Positions 7,208 through 12,786 of a stretch of DNA of 12,786 nucleotides are shown in pieces. The translations under genes and the position numbers were made by a program. Source of the DNA: an uncultured Saprospiraceae bacterium (GTDB taxonomy: Bacteria > Bacteroidota > Bacteroidia > Chitinophagales > Saprospiraceae); the NCBI GenBank assembly GCA_934699305.1, contig CAKUWM010000055.1, forward strand, positions 1 through 12,786, read 5' to 3'. The notes below the pieces were generated by a model. It worked only from the letters and a program-made list of their open reading frames with translations. It ran no database searches and had not been told where the DNA came from. Numbering within the stretch: position 1 is the stretch's first letter; the number at the start of each line of letters is the position of its first letter.

Positions 7208-8440
7208 TTAACCAGCTGATAGGGGGCTAATTTTTAAAAGATTTTCAACATCAACTGTACTGAAGTATTCGAAAAAAGTTTTAGTTAAAGGCAACAAATG
7301 TTTTTTTGAACCACATAGCTCAAACTTTGAACTATTAAGTTGATATGGGAGTTCAATTATTTTATCTTCTAAGAAATTTCCAATGGATAACCAATAATAT
7401 TTATCTCCTAAAACAGGAAGTTTTGACTGATCTTCAGGATTAATATTCTTGTATGGCACCCTGTTTCGCATAGTATCCTTATTCCATCGAACATCACTAC
7501 TGGTATAGCTAAGTGCTTCAGAATATGAATCATATGGGAGTACTAATGGTTTCTTGTTACTTAAACTACTGTCAATTACAAAATCACTTTCTTGGGCTAT
7601 TGTATCTGAGCTTTGAAGTTGTAAACCAAGGGGCACACCTAGAACATCACAGAAGTTGCTTGAAGCACCTGAGACATGGCACTTCTCATATTTCAATATA
7701 TTGGTACTATTTATATTATCAACTTTTAATCGATCATTAGGGTTAAGAGAGAGTTTCACTTTTTGTAAATAATTATAGAACTCATTTTTACCTTGACTCA
7801 TGAAATGTTCGGCGAAACTAGGTGTTTCGGATAAAGAAAAAATGTATTCTATATAAGACCACTCACGGGTAGCTAACGATGCATAGTTATTATCTAATAA
7901 GACGTCATTACCTCTGGTGATGTGCATGTTAAGTTTGTCAGCATGTGCATCTGGCGCAGCAAAGAATAAAGTCGATGGAGAAGTAGAACCAACTAATTGT
8001 TTGTTATACAATATAAAAAACAATCTATCAACAGTATTAAAATTATATACAGTGCCATCTTGGGCCCAAAATGTTTCAATGGTCTCAATGAGATCATTAT
8101 GAACACCATTCTTAAGAGATGCAAATCGTTGAGTCGGATTCCATTCTATAATTTCGATTTCAGGATAAACGTTTGATAAGTAGAAAAGTTGACCAACATC
8201 CAAAGCGTCAGATACTAACTTGTGCTGAGCTGTATTTCCTTCAATGCCTTTGTCAGCCACCCATTGAAATGCCGACTTAACCAAATCGATTCTTGCAAAA
8301 GGGCTTGGGATTGATGTAGCAATATGTTTTCCATCAGTAATAATTGTACTCAGGTTAGCACTAGTTAGTCTGCTACTTTGAAACCATCCTGAATGAGCGG
8401 TAACACCATCATTATGTAGTCTAAATATCTTTTTTGCCAT
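7208..8440 (-). CDS. Unknown 410-residue cytoplasmic protein between the tubulin-like and Hsp70-like genes
   Basis: I do not recognise the family. There is no signal peptide, membrane helix, Walker motif or obvious catalytic signature. Visible landmarks are I-P-S-P-F-A-R-I-D-L-V (44-54), several conserved-looking aromatic segments (E-T-F-W, F-F-I-L-Y, K-Y-Y-W-L-S), and a C-terminal L-L-P-L-T-K-T-F-F-E-Y-F (382-393). It starts with M-A-K-K, like the tubulin-like protein before it. It is 11 nt downstream of the tubulin-like gene and may overlap the Hsp70-like gene by 8 nt if that gene uses its upstream CTG. Tight placement between two nucleotide-dependent cytoskeletal-type proteins suggests a binding partner or regulator of one of them. 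This is inference only. Confidence 0.75.
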   Translation of the reverse strand: MAKKIFRLHNDGVTAHSGWFQSSRLTSANLSTIITDGKHIATSIPSPFARIDLVKSAFQWVADKGIEGNTAQHKLVSDALDVGQLFYLSNVYPEIEIIEWNPTQRFASLKNGVHNDLIETIETFWAQDGTVYNFNTVDRLFFILYNKQLVGSTSPSTLFFAAPDAHADKLNMHITRGNDVLLDNNYASLATREWSYIEYIFSLSETPSFAEHFMSQGKNEFYNYLQKVKLSLNPNDRLKVDNINSTNILKYEKCHVSGASSNFCDVLGVPLGLQLQSSDTIAQESDFVIDSSLSNKKPLVLPYDSYSEALSYTSSDVRWNKDTMRNRVPYKNINPEDQSKLPVLGDKYYWLSIGNFLEDKIIELPYQLNSSKFELCGSKKHLLPLTKTFFEYFSTVDVENLLKISPLSAG

Positions 8441-8451
8441 GGTAAAAATTT

Positions 8452-9855
8452 TTAAAATTTTTGAGTTTCAATAACTTTTTGTGTAGTCGAGCCAAAGAGT
8501 TTTATGAGCTGATTATGTTTTTTTGATTCAGAGACAGGTGTTTTATCAATCTCTAAACAATTTAAAGTGTCGAGTGATTTAAATAGTTGCTTTCCTTGGT
8601 CATTTAACTTTATAATGGAGTCAAACGGAGAAAAAGAAGGACTGTTATTTTCTAATTCTTGCGTCCACTTATTAAAATGTGTTATGAAATTAGCTATTTC
8701 ATTTTTGTATTCAGGACTGTTAAAATATGTTTTAGTAAGTTGTGTCTTTTTCTTTGTCCATCTAGAAACATTCAAAGCACGTGATAATCCTTTAGTGAGA
8801 TATTCAGAGAAAAACCTAAACTTTTGCAAGTGAGACTTTATTTGATGAGAATTCACTGTATTTAAGGAATCAAAAGACAAAGGAATTGTGTCATTTTCAA
8901 TTCCAAATTCTTTAATTTGAGTTTGACCTTGTATTAAATTTGGTGCATTGGAGCAGAAGTCCATAATAGCCAGTGCTCCTGCAAGCTCTAAGAAATGTGC
9001 ATCATTTTTTTGAGATTGTTGTCCAGCGTGATTTTCATATATCGATGTTGATCCTACATCACCTAAGAAATAAAGAGATTCGAGTTGGTTTTGATTAATA
9101 ATTGTGCGGTTGTAATAATCAATGGCGGACTTTGCCTTTTCAAGAAAAGTATCGGAATCTATTTCTCCTTTATTGAGTTTAAAATAAGGCAAATAGGTAA
9201 CGCAACCAGTTGGTGCCTGAGTAATCTGCGCAGAGTTAGGAATGTTTGCACCATTTCTTAAACTTTTCAGCAGTAATGGGAAACCGGCGGCACCCGTCCC
9301 ACCAAAAATAGAATTAATTATAAAAATACCATCCCCAGGACTAAACGATTGACCGAATTTTTGAAAATCTTGAGAAGAGGTAAATTGATTTAATACAATA
9401 GAACCCATGTTCGGGTTTCCTTTAAAGCCTACATCCAGCTCCGATTCTAGATTATCCAGTGAATATAAAGTATCTATAAATAATTTATCCTCTTTGGGCA
9501 GGTCAGAATAATGTATAAAATCTTTAAATTTTGTACCCACGGTTCCATTGAGCAAGAACTGAAAGCCATCACCATTTATACCATCTGGGTTTGTAACCAG
9601 GTTTTCTACCGTCTTAACTTCTTGTGAGAAAAAATCCGATGGAGCATCAATGTTTTTCCTGATTTCCTGATATAACTTTAGGATTTCTTTTGTTCTGTTT
9701 AAGTCGCCATTTCCTGTATCGGGGTCGATAATAATTGGCACCACCATGTCGAATCCATTGTCCAGTTTGGCCCCTGAAGCAAGCAACATTATTAAAGATT
9801 TAATAACTCTGGAGCCAGTGCCTCCAATTCCGAAAACATATAATTTCTTAGCCAT
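8452..9855 (-). CDS. Divergent tubulin/FtsZ-superfamily protein
   Basis: 467 residues, cytoplasmic. The N-terminus has a beta strand leading into G-I-G-G-T-G-S-R (9-16), matching the first nucleotide loop of tubulin/FtsZ. The superfamily signature appears as F-G-G-T-G-A-A-G-F-P (184-193), followed by C-V-T-Y-L-P-Y-F (218-225) at the place of the next loop. D-P-D-T-G-N-G-D-L-N-R (44-54) sits where the third loop contacts the nucleotide. GTP binding is thus likely. I could not place the catalytic acidic T7 loop (NxDxxD in FtsZ), so polymer-dependent hydrolysis is uncertain. It is clearly not the cell-division FtsZ: sequence, length and neighbours differ. It fits the tubulin-like families (Pfam Tubulin_2 type) that genome studies proposed for membrane remodelling. 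It is 12 nt after the three-helix membrane gene and 11 nt before the unknown 410-residue gene. A Rossmann-type protein is the main alternative, but the second glycine motif favours tubulin. Confidence 0.8.
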   Translation of the reverse strand: MAKKLYVFGIGGTGSRVIKSLIMLLASGAKLDNGFDMVVPIIIDPDTGNGDLNRTKEILKLYQEIRKNIDAPSDFFSQEVKTVENLVTNPDGINGDGFQFLLNGTVGTKFKDFIHYSDLPKEDKLFIDTLYSLDNLESELDVGFKGNPNMGSIVLNQFTSSQDFQKFGQSFSPGDGIFIINSIFGGTGAAGFPLLLKSLRNGANIPNSAQITQAPTGCVTYLPYFKLNKGEIDSDTFLEKAKSAIDYYNRTIINQNQLESLYFLGDVGSTSIYENHAGQQSQKNDAHFLELAGALAIMDFCSNAPNLIQGQTQIKEFGIENDTIPLSFDSLNTVNSHQIKSHLQKFRFFSEYLTKGLSRALNVSRWTKKKTQLTKTYFNSPEYKNEIANFITHFNKWTQELENNSPSFSPFDSIIKLNDQGKQLFKSLDTLNCLEIDKTPVSESKKHNQLIKLFGSTTQKVIETQKF

Positions 9856-9867
9856 GATTTTTGATAT

Positions 9868-10299
9868 TTAAAATGGTAAATGCATTTGAACTTTACTAAA
9901 TTGACGTAATCCCAAACTATATAGAAATGAGACTATTAATGATAGAGTTGCATTTAACATGGTGTATTTGAAAACAAGTAATGAAGTGAAATCTACTATA
10001 TTAGGATCTTGTGATACTAAAGAGTCTGCTAATGTTAATCTCACAGCACCGTAAGTAGAGCCTCCTACAATTAAAGCTATTATAATAATAGTTATGAACC
10101 AATGTAGCTTTGTGCCATAAGGGTATCTCCATACAAGATAAAAAAGTAATAAAATAACCAATGGGATGATAATCAAAATCATGCCCATATCGGTATAACC
10201 ACCGGATTGATAGAAGTTTTGGAATACAATGCTAAAACTTGAATTATAGAATCCTAGTAGGTTTTCAAAAAACTCATAGAAAAAAGAAAATAGAGCCAT
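9868..10299 (-). CDS. Small three-helix inner-membrane protein
   Basis: 143 residues; family not recognised. Three membrane helices are visible at about 38-57, 67-88 and 108-131. The 37-residue N-terminal stretch is aromatic and Phe-rich and could lie along the membrane. Short connecting loops contain R-Y-P-Y-G-T-K after helix 1, and the C-terminus is weakly basic (R-Q-F-S-K). It begins 4 nt after the vWA-like lipoprotein gene and ends 12 nt before the tubulin-like gene. It could anchor the tubulin-like protein to the inner membrane or connect it with the lipoproteins (inference). Confidence 0.75.
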   Translation of the reverse strand: MALFSFFYEFFENLLGFYNSSFSIVFQNFYQSGGYTDMGMILIIIPLVILLLFYLVWRYPYGTKLHWFITIIIIALIVGGSTYGAVRLTLADSLVSQDPNIVDFTSLLVFKYTMLNATLSLIVSFLYSLGLRQFSKVQMHLPF

Positions 10300-10303
10300 A
10301 GTG

Positions 10304-11620
10304 TTAGTTTTTAATTAAAATATTAAATTCGGCTAATTGATTGGTTTTCGACACTGTTTTATAAGCTTCTTCAATTCCTCCAATAAGTGTTTTCAATCCA
10401 AAGGTTTCAGTGGTGCTTCCATCAAACGGATCATCACTATCTGTATTGGACTCCTCAATCCATTTTGGGAACACATTTTTTAAAGTAATATTAATTTTAC
10501 CAGTTTCAGGAGGGTTGGGTGTTGAAACTGAAATAATATGAGTGGTTTCAAAAGGAAGAAGACTTTTTAAATAAGGTTTTAATGCGGTAGGAGGGCCTGA
10601 TCCAATTTCAGTAACTTTCACAACTGAATATTTATTAATACTACTGTAATTACTCGCAGAAGTCAAATAATTACGAGACATTTTAAGATGGTTTAAATTA
10701 ACAGCGATGTTAAAATGAGAAGAATCCATTACAGTCCTATCAAGTTTAAAGGTATTATCGTTTCTAAAATCTAATTTAAAGCCTGAATTGTTATATCCAA
10801 TAGCTTTGTATGGTACAGACTCATTAGTTAGTTTGCGAAAACGTGCGACGTCCACATAGCCTTTTAATGCTTCGAGTTCATGCTCCGGAAAATACTTGTT
10901 GAGTAAGTCACTATTGCCAAAAATCCAAATATAATAGGGTCTTTTTTGCTTTATTAAAACACTTTTTCCCCTAGGGTCTTCCACATTAGAAGGATGATAA
11001 AGTCCGTCAAAATCGGATTCGAATTTAATTAATAAGGTTTCAATATTATCAGTCTTTAACCTTTGGATAAAAGTGGTCGTTGTTGATTGTGCTTCTGTCT
11101 TTAAGCTGTTCAACGGATTGGCTTGTCCGCCAACATCGTAAATACCATCAGATATTAGAATTGATATGCTGTCGGCTTTTGCGTTTTCAAGTGCTATTTT
11201 AAACATTTCATTTAAATCACTGTTACCGCTTGTAGGAGTTTTAAGGCCAGCTTTAGTCAGTTTAGATTTTAATATACTTGGGTCGTTTCCTATCTCATAA
11301 ACTTTAAGTTTTTTTTCATTCTTTATGGGATTTGCTTTCCCACTTATCAAATTATAGGAAAAGGGAACATCATCTAAAACCAAGTTTGGGTATTGTGCCA
11401 ACTTATTAACTACTTCAACAAATTCGGTGGCACCATTAACATAGCCATCCATACTCCCAGAGTTCTCGATATAAAAAGTTACATGGCTAATGGAAGATGT
11501 AGTTAGAGGTAGTTCATCATCAAGTTCATCATCCGTTACTGGTCCTGGTGTACCTGGTTTACATCCAATTACAGTAAATATAAGTGTCAAGGTCAAAATT
11601 GTATACTTTATTTTAATCAT
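10304..11620 (-). CDS. von Willebrand A-like lipoprotein
   Basis: 438 residues. A lipoprotein signal (hydrophobic 7-18, V-I-G-C with C20) leads into a Pro/Thr and acidic linker that contains a duplicated D-D-E-L. The vWA-like domain starts at about 44. The metal-site motif is E-N-S-G-S-M (52-57), so the usual first Asp of DxSxS is Glu, and the late I-S-D-G (156-159) supplies the last Asp (D158). A further domain of about 230 residues follows, with an R-P-Y-Y-I-W-I-F-G segment, and I do not recognise it. vWA domains bind metal and partner proteins. This one sits in the periplasm or on the cell surface and could be a sensor or adhesion module. The gene begins 12 nt after the nuclease gene, and the next gene follows after 4 nt. 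The acidic stretch is too far from the Cys to be a sure surface-export signal. Confidence 0.82.
   Translation of the reverse strand: MIKIKYTILTLTLIFTVIGCKPGTPGPVTDDELDDELPLTTSSISHVTFYIENSGSMDGYVNGATEFVEVVNKLAQYPNLVLDDVPFSYNLISGKANPIKNEKKLKVYEIGNDPSILKSKLTKAGLKTPTSGNSDLNEMFKIALENAKADSISILISDGIYDVGGQANPLNSLKTEAQSTTTTFIQRLKTDNIETLLIKFESDFDGLYHPSNVEDPRGKSVLIKQKRPYYIWIFGNSDLLNKYFPEHELEALKGYVDVARFRKLTNESVPYKAIGYNNSGFKLDFRNDNTFKLDRTVMDSSHFNIAVNLNHLKMSRNYLTSASNYSSINKYSVVKVTEIGSGPPTALKPYLKSLLPFETTHIISVSTPNPPETGKINITLKNVFPKWIEESNTDSDDPFDGSTTETFGLKTLIGGIEEAYKTVSKTNQLAEFNILIKN
11511..11534 (-). repeat. 12-bp tandem repeat in the vWA-like gene
   Basis: Two adjacent 12-mers differing at one base encode D-D-E-L twice in the acidic linker just after the lipid-anchored cysteine. 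It is in frame, probably formed by slippage, and the copy number may vary between strains. Confidence 0.7.
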
Positions 11621-11632
11621 AATGATAGAAGT

Positions 11633-12211
11633 TTATTTTTTTCTGAAATCCCATGGTGGAACTGGGTTGGGATCTTGCCATAGTCCCACTTTATTAATCA
11701 TTGCTTTTCGTTCAAGTTCTGCAAAATGTGCATCATCTGAATATTTCTTATAATGCCATGCCATACCTCTTTTAATCATCTCCTCATTGACATATAAATT
11801 ATCAACATAAACGTCTCCTAAAACCCTTCCATATCCATCTTTTTTAGTATATTCTATTCTGACATTCTTGTTGAAAATCATATTAGATAACTCTTGTTTA
11901 GCTCTATTAGAATAAGCTTGTTTTTTTTCTGGGCAATCAATTTTGTTTAGCCTCACCTTTACGGTGAAGCCATTATCAAAAAGAAGAGAAAAAGTATCTC
12001 CATCTGAAATTCCCACAACATGCCCGTTTATTGATTTTAACCTTACATTTTTTTTATTTAAATCGCTTTTGTTGCTATTTTGAATTTGAACAGTTTCCAC
12101 AGAAGTGTTACCTTCTACTTTATAGCTTCTCTGTTTACAAGAGCTAAAGAGAAAGAAGAATGTTAAGATTAATAGGGAGAGACTATTGATTATATTTAAG
12201 CGGTTTATCAT
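11633..12211 (-). CDS. Staphylococcal-nuclease-type (thermonuclease) lipoprotein
   Basis: 192 residues from the ATG at 12211; an in-frame TTG two codons upstream (12217) is possible but less likely. A hydrophobic signal ends in F-S-S-C with C25, so the protein is lipid-anchored outside the cytoplasm. A polar linker follows to about 58, then the nuclease fold. D70-G-D72-T supplies the calcium-site aspartate, R87 lies in V-R-L-N-K-I-D-C-P-E with D92 and E95, and R129 lies in Y-G-R. These match the catalytic Arg/Glu/Arg set of staphylococcal nuclease. The Thr after the second calcium Asp is Cys93 here. The C-terminal G-L-W and P-P-W-D-F-R are standard for bacterial members. The expected activity is Ca-dependent cleavage of DNA and RNA, an attractive fit for attack on incoming nucleic acid. 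It is the first gene of the operon, with the predicted promoter about 110 nt upstream. Confidence 0.94.
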   Translation of the reverse strand: MINRLNIINSLSLLILTFFFLFSSCKQRSYKVEGNTSVETVQIQNSNKSDLNKKNVRLKSINGHVVGISDGDTFSLLFDNGFTVKVRLNKIDCPEKKQAYSNRAKQELSNMIFNKNVRIEYTKKDGYGRVLGDVYVDNLYVNEEMIKRGMAWHYKKYSDDAHFAELERKAMINKVGLWQDPNPVPPWDFRKK

Positions 12212-12324
12212 AATCAAGCTAAAATAGTAATTAAAACTCTATCATAATATTTTTGAAGTTTATTATGTTTTGATTGGAAATTATATAAAGGTATACATTT
12301 AGGCTGTCTTTTATAGTTAAACTA

Positions 12325-12355
12325 CAAATATAGCGGCATTAGAAACCTGAATAAA
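12325..12355 (-). promoter_or_regulatory. Predicted Bacteroidetes promoter of the ten-gene operon
   Basis: On the minus strand, TATATTTG (12332 to 12325) matches the Bacteroidetes -7 box TAnnTTTG exactly. TTTA (12355 to 12352) lies 19 nt upstream, one mismatch from the TTTG box. Transcription should begin near 12318, giving a leader of about 107 nt before the nuclease ATG at 12211. No equally good promoter was found inside the operon. Confidence 0.65.
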
Positions 12356-12394
12356 GAAAGATTCTGCAAGATAACCAAATCGAGAGGTAATGGC

Positions 12395-12423
12395 GGGCGT
12401 TTTGACTTTTTTCACATGCGCCC
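12395..12423. repeat. GC-rich inverted repeat upstream of the promoter
   Basis: GGGCG (12395-12399) and CGCCC (12419-12423) flank a 19-nt loop and form a local GC-rich island in AT-rich DNA. The site is 40-70 nt upstream of the promoter -33 box. It has no T-run directly after the stem on either strand. It could be an activator or repressor site, or part of an open reading tract there. Confidence 0.3.
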
Positions 12424-12664
12424 TAAGGCAATTAATACTGTAATTGGGTATTGTTCCTAATAATGAGCTGACATAAACGTAAAATATCTTTAACTTATAA
12501 ATTATTTTTATTTTTAATTATTTTTTGAATTCTTGACTATCGAATTTAGTAAATAGTCCCGAATAAGGTAGTAAAAATTATAACCGTAATTTCACTCCAG
12601 TCCAAAAAAACTCATTGAACAATTTTAACATATAAAATCTTTTTGCGTAATCCCGCATAGCCAT

Positions 12665-12682
12665 ATACGTAGTTCTACGTAT
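12665..12682. promoter_or_regulatory. 18-bp palindrome, possible operator
   Basis: ATACGTAG and CTACGTAT are perfect inverted arms with a TT spacer. A symmetric 8-bp arm with a short spacer is the usual form of a site for a dimeric transcription factor. It lies about 310 nt upstream of the operon promoter, so it may instead control a gene beyond the right edge. The protein that binds it is unknown. Confidence 0.5.
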
Positions 12683-12786
12683 TTTCATAAAAATTTCACG
12701 ATTGGAATTCAAGAAGCTTGATAAATATTGAAAAATCTTCATATCTTGACCTTTCCTAACTTATAAAAAACGTAAAACACTCATCT

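Larger units (their letters stand above)
12212..12786. other. Non-coding region upstream of the operon
   Basis: No convincing gene of normal size is visible. From left to right it holds the operon leader (about 105 nt), the predicted promoter at 12325-12355, a GC-rich inverted repeat at 12395-12423, a very AT-rich stretch (12485-12535), and an 18-bp palindrome at 12665-12682. A 32-codon minus-strand open frame (12317-12415, GTG start) overlaps the promoter and is treated as a finding, not as a gene. Confidence 0.6.

Noticed and set aside
7513..7740. Open frame on the + strand
   Set aside because: It is fully antisense to the 410-residue gene, has no promoter or ribosome site, and its translation is low in protein-like pattern.
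8567..8833. Open + strand frame of 88 codons
   Set aside because: Antisense to the well-supported tubulin-like gene; Cys/Phe-rich translation typical of an antisense AT-rich frame.
8452..9855. Cell-division FtsZ
   Set aside because: Only the glycine-rich nucleotide loops agree; the rest of the sequence, the 467-residue length and the neighbours do not match ftsZ, which normally lies in the division/cell-wall cluster.
11490..11753. Open + strand frame with a serine run
   Set aside because: It is antisense to the vWA-like and nuclease genes; the serine run is the complement of the tandem D-D-E-L codons.
12212..12217. TTG start two codons upstream of the nuclease ATG
   Set aside because: ATG at 12211 gives a normal lipoprotein signal and there is no ribosome site favouring TTG.
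12475..12777. AAACGTAAAA at 12475 and 12768, and TAACTTATAAA at 12491 and 12757
   Set aside because: Both pairs are short and AT-rich, and their relative order and spacing differ, so chance is the simpler explanation.
1..12786. CRISPR array, tRNA, rRNA, riboswitch, intact insertion sequence
   Set aside because: No regularly spaced repeats, no tRNA-like cloverleaf, and no transposase of usable length were seen on either strand.

Overview
The window is visibly AT-rich and looks like a Bacteroidetes chromosome segment of the Cytophagales/Flavobacteriales type. The reasons are: no gene has a clear Shine-Dalgarno sequence, the best promoter fits the Bacteroidetes TTTG-N19-TAnnTTTG pattern, and three products carry lipoprotein signals. 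The genus cannot be fixed from this sequence.

Layout. Positions 1-469 hold no intact gene, only repeats and short open fragments. Positions 470-859 (+) encode a small unknown cysteine-containing protein. It converges on a ten-gene minus-strand operon that fills 1106-12211. Positions 12212-12786 are the leader, the predicted promoter (12325-12355) and further non-coding sequence with an 18-bp palindrome.

The operon, in transcription order: (1) a staphylococcal-nuclease-type lipoprotein; (2) a von Willebrand A (vWA)-like lipoprotein; (3) a three-helix membrane protein; (4) a divergent tubulin/FtsZ-superfamily protein; (5) an unrecognised 410-residue protein; (6) an Hsp70/actin-fold ATPase; (7) a single-helix membrane protein with a beta-rich C-terminal domain; (8) a MotA/ExbB/ZorA-like channel subunit with a very long coiled-coil tail; (9) a MotB/ZorB-like subunit with the ion-binding Asp and an OmpA-type domain; (10) a trypsin-like lipoprotein with an intact catalytic triad. 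Genes are 4-12 nt apart or overlap. The one apparent exception is a 55-nt gap before gene 6, and it disappears if that gene starts at an unusual upstream codon.

How the genes may work together (inference). An ion-driven MotAB/ZorAB-like complex spans the inner membrane. Its cytoplasmic tail could touch the tubulin-like and actin-like nucleotide-binding proteins. Three lipoproteins (nuclease, vWA adhesion/sensing module, protease) act outside the cytoplasm. Putting a tubulin-like GTPase, an actin-like ATPase, a stator-type motor, a nuclease and a protease in one operon does not match any named system I know. Anti-phage or anti-plasmid defence at the envelope, or envelope remodelling, are the two main hypotheses. 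No tRNA, rRNA, CRISPR array or intact insertion sequence was seen.
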